DNA of 64,000 bases from Azolla caroliniana (taxonomy: Eukaryota > Polypodiophyta), in the NCBI GenBank assembly GCA_043228905.1, contig JBHGNT010000016.1:14136001-14200000 (forward strand). Direction: 5' to 3'. The position numbers were made by a program, and so were the translations under genes. Position 1 is the stretch's first letter, and each line of letters starts with the position of its first letter. The notes beneath the pieces were generated by a model, which saw only the letters and a program-made list of their open reading frames with translations, did no database searches and was not told the origin of the DNA. Of the stretch, positions 52,160 through 63,595 are shown in pieces.

Positions 52160-55100
52160 CTACATCAGACCACGTCTTGGTCTTGGCCTTTACGCCCTTC
52201 TTGGCTGTATCTCCCCCTGATTTGGCTATCCTCGGCTCTTTCTTATGCTTATGGTCCTTGCTTCCGTCTTCGGCTTCTTTAGCCGGTTCGAAGTCAAATT
52301 CTCCATCCGACTCCGCATCTCGGTCACTTCCGCCGTGATGCTTACCTCCGCTCCTTTCATGCTCTGGTCCCTGATCTTCCTCTCTCCCCCTCAAGTTCAG
52401 CATGTCGAGGTGACACAACCCAAGCGCACCCGAGAAATGCCGCAACTTGTCGAGACCAAATGGTTTTGTGAAGATGTCGGGAATTTGCCGATCAATCGAA
52501 ACATGTACCAATTCAACTTCTCCTGAAAGGACCCACTTGCGGACAAAATGGTAATGCACCTCAATGTGCTTGGTTCGGGCATGGAACACAGGGTTTTTCA
52601 CAAGGTGGATACTGCTAAGGTTGTCGCAATAGATCATCGTCGGGTCAGATACCTCTACCTGCAGAACCCGTAATAGCCGTTTCAGCCAAATGAGTTCGCA
52701 TGTAGTGATAGTTGCCCCTCGATATTCGGCCTCCGTGCTCGACAGTGCTATTGTCGGCTGCTTTTTGCTGCTCCACGTGATCGCAACACTTCCTAATGAG
52801 AAGGCATATCCGGATGTGGATCGACGATCGTGGGCGTTTCCAGCCCAATCGGCATCCGTGTAGCTGACGAACTGTTCGACTATGCCAGCCCGATAAAACA
52901 ACGCCATGTCTTTCGTGCTGCTGACATAATGTAGTATCCGTTGCGCGCACTGAAAGTGTTCGACTGTAGGCTGCGACATGAATTTACTGATTAGGCCGAT
53001 TGGATAACTAAGATCCGGCTGAGTAATCGTCAGATAGATAAGGCTGTTGACAATTTGTCGGAACCGTGTTGGGTCTCACACCTTTCCCGAATCTCGGCGA
53101 AGCTTGACGGTTCTGTCCAGAGGGGTCGAGATGGGCTTACAATTTGCCATCCTGAACTTGAAGAGCATATTCAGCGCGTAATGACGCTGGCTGATCAAAA
53201 TGCCTTCGAGGTTGCGGATCACTTTGATCCCGAGGAAGTAATGAAGGTCTCCGAGATCCTTCATTTCAAACGATGCCGCAAGCTGAGACTTCAGGCGGCG
53301 GATTTCGTCAAGGTCAGCACCGACGATGACTAAATCATCAACATACAAGAGTAGGCTAACCGGTCCATATTGTCCTTGCGAAAAAAATAGAGAAGAGTCT
53401 AATTTCGACGACGCAAACCCCATCCTACGCAACTGTTGCGTAATCTTTGCGTTCCAAGCTCGTGGGGCTTGCTTCAGTCCGTATAAGGATTTCTTCAATT
53501 GGCAAACTGCCGAGGTGTTTTGTTTAGATAGAAATCTGGGGTGCTGTACCATGTACACCTGTTCCTCAAGATCACCTTGCAGGAACATGTTCTTTACATC
53601 CATTTGATGTAAGTCCCACCCCTTTGCCGTTGCTACGGGGTCTTGTCATAGTCCACCTCGTGCTTCTGCGCGTAGCCTTTCGCTACCAACCTTGGCCTTG
53701 TATTGGTTGACCGAGCCGTCAGTGTTGTACTTGACCTTGTACACCCACCTACATGCAATTGGCTTCACACCCTTCGGTGCGTCAACTAGGTCCCAGGTTT
53801 CATTCTCCAATAATGCGCGTATCTCTTCCTCCATTGCGGCATGCCAGTTCGCGTCTTTCGCCGCTTCTACGTAGCTCTCCAGCTCACGCACTTCCGCCAC
53901 TCACGTCATGTACGCGTAATGGTGCGCCATGTACTCATTATACCCGTATCTCTTTACGGGGTTCTTCTGGTGGGTAGATCGGCTTAAATCATGATCACCC
54001 GATTTAACAACCTTTTCGGCCGAGTTTGACCTTTGCCACGAAGGTTTCTTTACGATCGGCTCAATGTCAGATTCGCTTCGAACTTACTCGGCACTGCCGA
54101 AATCGTACTCCGGCATTTTCTTCTTGCCCTTCTCCGTGCGCGTAAACCGTCTCCTCGGTTCTTTACGCGGGGACATCACGACTGAGTCTCCACTACTTGC
54201 CGTCTCATCATTTGGTTGGCCATCTTGGCCCAACCTTTCATTCGGCCTGCTTAGCCGAAATGAGATCGGACTCTCTCTTAGAGCTATGACATCCTCATCA
54301 TGCGGTGGCATTTAAGCCTCGCTGACCTCTTCTTCAAAAATCGGAATGGAGTCATGAGGTACTGGAGGTGAAGGCAAGTACCACAAGCGGACTCGTCGAA
54401 CATGACGTCGCGGCTTACGCGTACTTCCTTTGTTCGAGGGTCATAACACTTATACCCTTTCTGCTCATCTAAATAGCTGACCAAGATACATTTCTCAGCT
54501 TTAGCATCCAGTTTCCTCATTTTTTCCTTCGGCACATGCACATACACGATGCTACCGAAAATCCTCAAGTGTGCCAAGTTCGGCTTCTTCCCGAAATACA
54601 GCTCATGTGGCGACACTCCTCAATTAGTAGAAGTCCGATTCTGTAGGTAGACAATCGTCTTCACGCCTTCAACCCAATAGAATTTTGACATATGCTTCTC
54701 TTCAAGCATTGCCCTGGCTGCTTCTTCGATTGTCCGATTCTTCCGCTTGGCCACGCCGTTCTGCTACGACGTGTATCTACACGAGAATTCGCGTCGAATT
54801 CCCTCCTTTTGTAGATAACTTGTGAACTGGTCGGAGAAGTACTCCTTCCCGCCATCGGACCATAGGCATTTGATCTTACGCCTCGTTTCCCTTTCCGTAT
54901 GGCTCTTCACCTTCAGGAAACATGCGAAGACTTCGCTCTTCTTCTCAATCATGCATGCCCACGTGTGCCGAGTGAAGTCATCGATGAAAGTTACAAAGTA
55001 ACGGCTTCCACCGAGACTCACGTTCTGTGCCGGACCCCACACATCCGAATGGATCAAATCCAGCGGACTTCAACTATGATTATGCTCATTGGGGAATGGA

Positions 55101-56609
55101 AGTCGGTGTTGTTTTCCCTTCTGATAGGCTTAGCAAACTTGGCCATTTCGGCCACGAAATTTTGGCAAGCCGAAAACAATGTTCTTCGTCTACATTTCAC
55201 GAAGCCGTGGGAAATTCACATGGCCGAATCGCTTGTGCCACATGTCGATATCCGATTCGACCTTTTGTCCTTTCGCGTACAACGCGGTTCCGGCTTGATT
55301 AGTGTTGAGGATGAACATCCTCCCTTCACGGCGCCCTTGTGCGATTACTTTGCCTTCCTCTTCTATGAAGCAGCCGAGGTGCGTGAATCGAACTTGCATA
55401 TCTTGGTCGACGATCTGACGAACAGACACCAAGTTCTTCGTTATTGTCGGGACGTGCAACATGTTCATAAACTTCCCTTTTTGCCCGATGTGGCCGAGGG
55501 GAACTTCATCGACATGTTCGATGGTATGTGGGGTGTCATCTCCCGTTTCGACAACCCCATGTGATTCCGGCTTCTCCAAGTACGAGAACCATTCCTCGTG
55601 ACTCGTCAGATGAGTTGACGCTCCGGAATCGACATACCACACCTCGCTTGATTTTGAGGTATTCACGGACATTGAGTTGGCCTTATGCTTCATTACCAAC
55701 GTAGGGCCCGCTTCATCTCCGGCTCGTTCTGAGCCTTCCGCGAAGTGCGACTTCTGATGCCTTCCTATGCCTCTTCCGCTCGATCCAGCTTTGTCTGAAT
55801 CAGCTTGTTTCTTCCAGCATTCCGACGTGGCCTTCTCTTGCTGTCTTCCGGCGCATATATGACTCCCCCTGCTTCCGGAGGGTTCGGAATTGCTTCCGGC
55901 ATCTCGATTATGCCGTCCATTCTTCTCTTTTCGGCCGCCTCCATTGTGCACCGATCCACCTCGTTCACCACAACCACGGGGCCTATCATCCTCCATGTAG
56001 AGCATCTTGCCATCGGCGTGCACACTCATTGACGCACCTGCGTGGTTTTCTTCTACGAGCAACATTGATTGAAGCTCGAAAAACGAAGGCGTATTCTCCC
56101 TCGTGCAGCCCGCCGTTCGGAAAGCTCCGAACTTAAACGCTAACCCGCCAAGACAAACCTGCACCATCTCTTCCTCCTCAACGTTCACGTTGACAGAGGC
56201 AAGTGAGTCATAGATTTCTTTGGTCTTGGTGGTGTAGTCAGCCACCGACATATCTCGTTGTCGTACATTGCTCAACTCTTGCCTGAGTTGAAGCTTTCTG
56301 GCTGTAGTGCTTGTGGCGAAGAGCTTTTTGAGATTCGCCCACGCGTCCTTTGGCGTCTTAGCATCCCGAATATAGCTCAATAGCTGGTCGCTCACACAGG
56401 ATGCGAAGCAGTAGAGAACTCTGCCTGCCGCTTGTTCTCAAGCCGAAAAATCTCTGTGTGTCGAATCAGGTGCTACATCATTAGCTCCTTCGACATAACT
56501 CCAGTAGCCATGACCAAGTAGGTACTGGTGCATCTTGTACGACCAAGATGCGTAGTTGCTCTTGTTGATCTTTTCAGTCGGTATCGAGCTTCCCATAACT
56601 CTGTCCATA
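52160..56609 (-). pseudogene. Broken copia gag-pol, B5
   Basis: From ATG 56609: MDRVMGSSIPTEKINKSNYA, a TGA near 56440, then gag to 55990 with YLGG-like CLGGLAFKFG. The knuckle is disrupted by frameshift (SECWKK remains). Protease has VWYVDSGASTHLT near 55630. Integrase spans 55220-54284 with MIHSDVWGP and SDGGKEY; a stop stands where HTPQQNG is expected. RT has MDVKNMFLQGDL and LLYVDDLVIVG (53603-53076). RNase H at 52979-52380 has TDADWAGN, SSTEAEYRG and PDIFTKPF. Multiple shifts and stops, but all domains are recognisable. Confidence 0.88.
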
Positions 56610-56707
56610 TTACTGTCTTTTCCTTTTTCAAAATAGAATGAAGAACAACTTCAACTGTGTTCTGTAGCAAGCTTTTCTTGTCAGCTGTAGAGGACTTCAA
56701 CCCTCGC

Positions 56708-56719
56708 GCTCTGATACCA
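56708..56719 (-). other. Primer-binding site of B5
   Basis: TGGTATCAGAGC on the minus strand, directly after the 5' LTR. Confidence 0.92.
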
Positions 56720-57146
56720 TGTAAAAGAATACATTGTGTGGAAGCGTGTGTGTAAACGCAGAGTACATAGTTCGGAAATAAGACAATTCGATAAACTCAG
56801 AAAACGCAGAGACGGAGATGGAGAGGGAGAGACAGAGAGTGAGAGAGTAGACAATGTAAAAACTCAAATTCAAAATAATGACTCTCTGTACATACACCGT
56901 GCTCAGTGAGCAACTTTTATACAAGCCTTGACAATCGGGCTAACACAAGTACTGACAATACTTGACTGCTCATAAATGAGCCTCGACACTCACTCCCAAA
57001 ATTATTCCTTACGAGGAATATCTCTCTAACAACCTTTCGGTTTACGCACCTATATGGCCAAGTTGTGCATACTAACTTACGCGTCCAGTTTACGCACTGG
57101 GTTACTCACCATATTATGCACCCAATGTTGAGCTTGTCACTCAACA
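56720..57146 (-). repeat. 5' LTR of B5
   Basis: Minus strand TGTTGAGTGACAAGC to TTCTTTTACA. TTGTATAAAAG is followed by GCTC-act-GAGC. Confidence 0.9.
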
Positions 57147-57585
57147 ATACATCAAATCAAGAAGATTTACATTGGGAGGTATTGTTGGAACTTGAGCCAC
57201 TGGCAACGGTTCTCTATCCATAGAAGCTTGATTATTGTTGCTTGCATGGTTGTTAGAGGAAATTTAACATCCTTGAACTTGATAGATACCTCGTCCTAAA
57301 CCTCCTTTTCGTCTTGAAGGACATAGTGTAGCAATATGGCCTTCAACACCACAAGAATAACAAATCGGGACTGGTTTTTCTTGTGGCACCTCTCAAACTT
57401 GGTTGGTGTTGAAACTTGCTTGCATTTGGTGGAATTGATTGGTTAGCTCATCAAGGCATCGATTTAGTTGCTTGGGGAAAGTTCCATCTGTTCTTGAATG
57501 ATCTACATCTCGCAAAGATAGAAAGAAAAGATAAAGAAGTTATATAAATCGAAAACAACAAAGATGTATTGATAATGAATGATCA
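57147..57585 (-). pseudogene. Gypsy I gag fragment with zinc knuckle
   Basis: The minus strand encodes FPKQLNRCLDELTNQFHQMQ, then a stop, PVPICYSCGVEGHIATLCPS (a complete CCHC knuckle, near 57330-57375) and GRGIYQVQGC. The capsid part that should precede is missing; the LTR lies only about 100 bases upstream. Confidence 0.7.
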
Positions 57586-58176
57586 TGATGGAAAGAAGAG
57601 AGAAAGAAGATACATAAATCCAAGTCTACAAAGATGTATTGGGAACAACTCAACCACACTATATGAACGGGAAAGAAAACACCATAAGAAATAGACTCAG
57701 AACTCTACCCCCAACCTTACTCTCCTCCCCTTATTACAAAGGTATCACTTCTTCTATCTCCCCTTTTATACTCCCCTTCTCACTTCTTATAATCTTCTTC
57801 TTCTCTTTTTCACGCTTTTTTTAGAAGTTTTTTATCTCCTATTTTTAGCTACGACACAACGACCTTCTAATAGTCATATCTCCATTATCCGAGCTCCAAA
57901 TTTAGAAATGTAAAAAGCTACGGATAGCTCTCTTTACAAGCGTGCCAACCTATAGTTGAACATATATTTGTCTTCTAAACGAATGAGTTATGAGAGGTCG
58001 TTTCAGATTGTGTTTTGGTGGCCCTCTTTTTTCTTCTTTTACTTTTCTCCAGGTGTCATGCTTTTAGTTTGACTTATCCTCAAGACCTTGGTTCGTGTTC
58101 TTGACCTCCGGATGTGAATGATCCATACCTTATATTCTTGTAGTGTTCAATACCTTGAATTCTAAAAACACTTTCA
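57586..58176 (-). repeat. 5' LTR of gypsy I
   Basis: Pairs with 50240-50820. Confidence 0.65.
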
Positions 58177-58559
58177 TAGGTTACAAGTAGGGAATCTAGG
58201 AAGAACTAAAGTCATTCTCTTCCACCCCTTATATCGTTAGGAGTAAATGTAACCTAATGCTCGCTTATACACAAATTGCGGTAGACAAAATATATGTGTT
58301 CTTGGAGTCGATTTATGTGCTTGTTCAGGTAACTTTCATGACCCAAGCAACAAAAGATAAAGTAACAAGAGGATATCTATCCCTCTCACTCTTAGAGAGA
58401 CAATGAGAATAGACATACTTTCAAGATCCACAAACAAAGGGATGGATCTTTGACTCTTCATTGACCCCGTCTGTCATGGATGGCACGGTAAGTTGGGTTG
58501 CAAAGCATGTGGTTGCAATTAGAGTCTACATTTCAAGCTAGTTGGAAAAGTTATATGGA
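58177..58559. other. Unassigned spacer
   Basis: No gene recognised. GGGAATCTAGGAAGAACTAAA (near 58190) recurs as GGAAATCTAGGGAGTACTAAA at about 58584. Confidence 0.4.
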
Positions 58560-58976
58560 TATATGAATCAATGGTTACAAATGGGAAATCTAGGGAGTAC
58601 TAAAATTGTTATATGGTCATGTCGACCAAAGAGGAATCATGAGTTCTTCAAGTGGTGCACCTTCGGACGGCCCATAAACCATGTTAGCCAGGGGGTCCCT
58701 AACATAACACTCGATAAGCTCCTTCTTCAATGTCTAGAGTGAGTCGTTGAGACCATAACACTCGAGAAACCTTCCATCGAGTTGTTCCTAGTTGCAACAA
58801 ATCGCATGTATCTCAATCACGTTAGGATGGATGCTTGGCGCTATGACCTTGGTGAAGCTACCCAATCGTCTTTCTTCGAGGATGTCCTTCATGAAAATTT
58901 TGGCTTTACAGGCCTCCAAGAAGCTGATGGCATCCTTTCCATTAAATTGGCCTATTGTGCCGATTATGTTCTCCAT
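58560..58976 (-). pseudogene. Retroelement gag fragment
   Basis: The minus strand opens with MENIIGTIGQFNGKDAISFL, then EACKAKIFMKDILEERRLGS and FTKVIAPSIHPNVIEI. The pattern (FNGKDxxxFLExxxAKxxMxDIxEExRxxSFxxVxxPxxxxxVxE) resembles gag-like proteins of gypsy elements. A second part at about 58787-58560 has stops. Tentative family call. Confidence 0.45.
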
Positions 58977-59860
58977 GGTGCTATCGAGGCTAGCTGAGCT
59001 CTCTCAAGCATTCACCAAATGGTCAACAACAATTGTCATTGCCATTGCCTCAGCGACTTACTGCCTCACATCCTAGGATTCCCTTGCCTCCTTTTTCGCA
59101 TCAGGTTCACCAAGATGTCACAAAATCTATGCCTGCGGGTCTTATTGGGTGGGACAATAGGGGTCTCAGACCAGGGAGCCTAATGATAGGTGCCGACTGC
59201 ATGTTTGCTGTGATCGTATTGGCTTCTAGACGATGAGTGCACCGGCTTGTAGATGCACACCGGCAAACATGAGAATAACAAGAGAGGAAATGATCAAAGA
59301 AGGATCTCACGGTACACAATACACGTCCATAACAGAAGACAACAAATTGATTAATAGTAGAGACAAGATGCAAGGTTGGCCCTAGGACAGAATAGAGATT
59401 TGAGCTCAGCCCACGCGCACACAAGTGAGCATATGGTCTGGAGCACATGAGCTACCATCATGAGAAGAGACCTCACACCCCCTTTACCAAACAAGCAGAA
59501 TAGAATACCTACTAGGCACTCGATGCCACAATCCGACAACACCGTCCCCCCTTTTTACGATCCCTCCAAAACAATGTCCATCTCTTCCTTTTATAGCCCA
59601 AGGAAGGTGCGTTACATCAGTTGTAATGACAACCATTTTGTTCAAAGATTTCCCATGATTTTCCACCATCACGTCCTATTATTTCTCCTCTCTTTCTAGA
59701 ACCCATAAGTACTAATAAAGCTAGCTTGTCTTGTACTTATTGATACAATGTTATTTATACATAAGACCTAGTTCATGTGCATGCATGCACACCCTTGTTC
59801 ACTCACATCCTACAAACTTTCCTCCTAGTGGCCAGAATCCTTCACGACAGCGTGAAGAAG
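58977..59860. other. Unassigned spacer
   Basis: No gene recognised on either strand. Short frames lack recognisable domains. Confidence 0.4.
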
Positions 59861-60427
59861 GCCAATGAGGTCCCAAGGAGCAGTTAAGCCGATCCGATGG
59901 GTCGAGTACTGTGAGATTGGATGGGTTATGGAGCACAAACAAGGAGAAGCTAGAGCGGTGGACCATCTAGAACTAACAAGAGACATCAAGTTGAGCTTGA
60001 GGGGGAGTGTTGAGAGACAAGCTCAAAATGAGCTAAATCGGCTAAAGGCCGAAGGGCTAGATCGACTGAAGAAGCGATAGCCGAGTGGGCTGAGGAGAGT
60101 CGGTTGAAGAAGCTGAGAGACAAAGCGGTTGAAGAAGCCGACAAGTCGTTAAAGACTATATTTCTATTCATAGTAATAGGAAGATTTTAGGGAATTAGTG
60201 ATAGACGCTCATTTGTGAGCATACAAGTACTTAATGTCAACCCATTGTCAGGGCTTCCATACAAGCGCTCACGGAGCACAATAGTATGTACAAAACGTTA
60301 TTATTTTTTGAAACAAGTTGTTGTCTACTAACTCTATCTCCATCTATGTGTTTACCTAACTATATTTTGGTGTCCGACTGAATCGGCTGTCTTGTCTAAA
60401 GGCTTCTGCATACACTATTCTTTTACA
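59861..60427 (+). mobile_element. B6: 3' end with complete LTR
   Basis: The B polypurine tract GCTTGAGGGGGAG (59995-60007) is followed by a complete B LTR at 60008-60427 (TGTTGAGAGACAAGC to TTCTTTTACA). Upstream about 140 bases probably belong to the B tail. The LTR abuts A3 exactly at 60428. Confidence 0.8.
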
Positions 60428-60812
60428 ACATAAATAACATATCCTAGTTTGTTCAGATTGGACAATGTGAATATGGCCATTATATACCCGTATTCGACAT
60501 AGACATGTGATGGGCATATACATCAAGGAGAAATTTGTAATATAAAATAGATATATACAAAAAGATGTTAGGATAGATCGGCATATAACCAAATCGGTAA
60601 TGGCCAAAAGAAATATAGGCCGAATCGGGTGGTTCAAGAACAAACGCCAGATCGGCTGTCAAGGCTGATTGTTCGAAGCTATCTCTGTTGTTTGACTCCA
60701 TCAGACCAATTTCTCTTTAAGCCCACCTCGTGCCTCAATAATCGGAATCGGTCAACCGAAAGACACTTGTTCATCCAATCTACTACATTGTCCGCGGTAG
60801 AGATATTCTAGA
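60428..60812 (-). mobile_element. A3: A-family 3' fragment, minus strand
   Basis: On the minus strand, CGGACAATGTAGTAGATTGG leads to KCLSVDR-type coding (RNase H end), then the untranslated stretch, GTATATGCCCAT, and the LTR start TGTCGAATACGGGTATATAA at 60499. It is collinear with A2 9080-9460. B6 lies where the rest of the LTR should be. Confidence 0.75.
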
Positions 60813-60829
60813 GCCCAAGCCTTTTTTCA

Positions 60830-62150
60830 ATCCAAATTTTCATAGTTTTTAGAATTTTTTTGGTATTTTGTTTGTCTATTTTCTCATAAATAACTATATA
60901 GAAATTGAAAAAATGAATTTTCAAAGGAAATCCGATGCAATGCATCGGATTTCTATTTAAAGTCCACTTTTTGCTATTTGTTACCAAATTTTCATATTTT
61001 AAAATATTTTTTTGTATTTTTAAATTTTTTTTTCATTTTTTCCCATAAATAAATAAATAAAAATTGCAAAAAATGGGTTTTCAACAGAAATCCGATGCAC
61101 TACATCAGATTTCTATTGAAAATCCATTTTGTCTTATTTGTTTCCAATTTTTCAGATATTTTGAATTTGTTTTTGTATTTGTTTTGAATTGTTTTTGTTT
61201 TTATCATAAATAAATATATAGGAATTGAAAAAAATGGATTTTCAACGGAAATCCGATGCAGTGCATTGGATTTCCATTGAAAGTCCACTTTTTCTTGTTT
61301 GTTTACAAATTTTCTTATTTGTTTATATTTTTCTCTAAAAAAGTGTTAAAAATAAACAAATTGTGATTTTCTCCATTTAAAATGATGTGTTTTCAACGGG
61401 AATCCGATGCAGTGCATCGGATTCCAGTTGAAAACAGATAATTTTCAACAGGATTTTCAATGGAAATCCGATGCACTGCATCGGATTTCCGTTCAAAATC
61501 ACTGAGTTTCAACAGAAATCCGATGCAGTGCATCGGATTTCCGTTGAAAGTCCAATATTTTTCTTATGTTTTTTCATAAAACATTAATTTGCAATTGAAA
61601 TCCGACTCAATGGTTCAGATTTTGTTGAAAATGTAATATTTTTTATTATCTCATTGTTTTATGAAAAACCTAAAAGAAATTTGGATTTTTAATTGAAATT
61701 CGATGTAGTGCATTAGATTTCCGTTGGAAATCCACTTTTTTAATATATTTTTATTTATTTTTTGAAAAAATGAAAAACAATTGAAAAGAAAGAGGATTGC
61801 CAACTAAAATCTGATGCAATGCATCAATGTGTAGCTGTATAGACTACGATCTGATGTAGTGTATCGGATTTCAGTTGAAAAGCCGTTTATTATTTTTTTA
61901 TATGGAAAATAAATAAATAAATAACATTGGAAAAAGAAAAAAGAAAAAAGGATTTTCGACTCTAATCCAACGCATTGCATTAGATTCTAGCTATATATAC
62001 TAAAATATAATGTAGTGCATAGTATTTTAGCTGAAAATCCATTTTTTATTTTTTAATGGAAAAAATTTTAAAAATTACAAAAAAAAAAAAAACTTGGATT
62101 TTCAACTGAAATCTAGTGCATCGCATTGGATTCCAATTAAAAATCCAAGA
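60830..62150. repeat. Satellite of AT-rich units with palindromic 27-mers
   Basis: About 11 units, each with a palindrome whose arm is GAAATCCGATGCA, one central base, and the reverse-complement arm. Best copies: 60927-60953, 61248-61274, 61399-61425, 61462-61490 and 61515-61541. AT-rich spacers share TTTTTCATAAATAAATATATA-like and CCACTTTTTNTTATTTGTTTC-like words. Early units recur every 150-161 bases, later ones are closer (52-110) and units toward the right are decayed. Confidence 0.85.
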
Positions 62151-62159
62151 TTTTTTATT

Positions 62160-62206
62160 TTTTCAAATTTTATTGTTTCAAATTTTATTGTTTCAAATTT
62201 TCAATG
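62160..62206. repeat. 17-bp tandem repeat
   Basis: TTTCAAATTTTATTG-type unit repeated about three times in AT-rich DNA. Confidence 0.7.
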
Positions 62207-62339
62207 GGTTTTAGATTTGTTTTCTGACACAGGTATATAATATAAAACTTACATCAATTTAGATTAACGTTATATTCTATTCTTCAGTTTGATGTTACCT
62301 GTGCAATTTCATTCTACTGTCATGTACTACTAAAACATA

Positions 62340-62670
62340 CGCCTTAAAGATTATCAGGAACTCTGTTGCATTAGAGAAGGACCTTGAGCAAGTTAATGTC
62401 ATCAAAATGAGGATCCAAGGTATCTGGGGTTGTCCTGATCAAGACCAAGAAGTTGGGGCAAAGCATATCAATAAAACTTAGATGTTCCAGATGACTTTTA
62501 GAAAACTTGTGGAACTATAGATGAAGACGCAGGGCAACTTGTTGAATTAGAAGACGTTTCAGAGTCTGAACATACTAACAATTCAACTTAGCGTACTGAC
62601 GAAGCCAATGAGGACAATCTTGATGAAAGAGCTAGTCCTGAGTAGACGGCTTTACCAGACTCATTATTCG
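62340..62670 (+). pseudogene. Possible remnant of an unidentified gene
   Basis: One frame reads IIRNSVALEKDLEQVNVIKM and IQGIWGCPDQDQEV before a TAG. Another reads CGTIDEDAGQLVELEDVSES, a TAG, and DEANEDNLDERASPE with a TAG, then LPDSLFD. The acidic, low-repeat composition looks coding, but the stops break it. No family recognised. An untranslated, AT-rich stretch follows. Confidence 0.3.
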
Positions 62671-63329
62671 ATTGAATGGTTATGGCTTATTGTAAATTTT
62701 GAACAATATGAATTGTTAAATTTTGATGTAATATATAAGTTGAGCTTACTTATAATTTTTGTGTAACAATCATTGAACTTAGAAATTAAGTATACTTGTA
62801 TGTGTACATGTTATCTAAACTCTCCTTTATCATTTGGGGTATATCGGAGATAAGTTTATACTCTATCATTTACTCGTATGATTGGAATGTTATTGTAGAC
62901 TAGTTTATTTATACATTGACAGTGTCATGTATCACGTGTCAATGGAAATTTTCTCTAGACATAGTAGTATCTCTTAATTGCAAGGTTCACAATTTGCTTT
63001 AAGATGTATTATATTTAAATATACACACATAATTAGAAGAAGTCACTTATTCAATGGGGCATGCTTTTTAGAATATGCACAAGGACCCGTGTTACTATTA
63101 TACTTGTGTTGACAAATACACCCCTGTCTAAGATTTGGACAAAAACATGGTAGATAGAATATACGTCGGATGATTTTGTTGACGTGATATTAGTTAGTTC
63201 TTTTTTTCGCTATGTTTTCATAAACCACATACACATGCGTCGTGCCTTGTTGAAATTCTGCTTAAATAAGGCATTTTTTAACATCTCACTAAGATATGAA
63301 AAAGAGAATGCAACATATTACCTGTTTCA
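62671..63329. other. AT-rich DNA, no gene recognised
   Basis: No coding similarity or repeat structure found. Confidence 0.45.
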
Positions 63330-63595
63330 AATGACACAGTGTTTTAACATCTAATTGAATAAGCTCCAAATCTTTGGCTGCCACAATGCCATGCAAAATC
63401 TGAAGGGTGGTCATTTTCACCACTAGTGAGAAGATCTTGTCATAGTCGACAAGATCTTGTCGTAGTCGACACCATATTCTTGCCGGAAACCCTTCACTAC
63501 TAGTGTGGCTTTGAATTTGGGACTAGCTCAATTGGACATTTCTTTTAGCCGATTGATCCATTTGCAAGGGAGAGCACGTCGATTTGTTCATAGTT
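63330..63595 (-). pseudogene. A-like copia RT fragment, minus strand
   Basis: The minus strand reads VKGFRQEYGVDYDKI, then FSLVVKMTTLQILHGIVAAK and DLELIQLDVKT, close to A2 RT (KGFRQEYGVDFDEIFSPVVKM). A roughly 19-base tandem duplication (AGATCTTGTCRTAGTCGAC twice, about 63432-63470) repeats part of it. It may be the upstream part of A3. Confidence 0.75.

Larger units (their letters stand above)
52140..57146 (-). mobile_element. Copia element B5, 3' end lost
   Basis: Minus-strand B element with 5' LTR 57146-56720, primer-binding site, gag, protease, integrase, RT, RNase H and the basic tail. It ends within the tail at about 52140 without polypurine tract or 3' LTR, directly fused to gypsy I protease. 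It sits between the gag knuckle and protease of gypsy I. Confidence 0.85.
50240..58176 (-). mobile_element. Gypsy remnant I, minus strand, holding B5
   Basis: Two related repeats (50240-50820 and 57586-58176, about 90% alike by eye) that start TGAAAGTGTTTT on the minus strand flank gypsy-type gag, protease and RT pieces in minus-strand order. I read them as the LTRs of a Ty3/gypsy element. The interior is much deleted and a truncated copia element (B5, 52140-57146) sits inside. Outer flanking 5-mers (AGTAA, TAGGT) do not match, so rearrangement has occurred. Confidence 0.65.
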
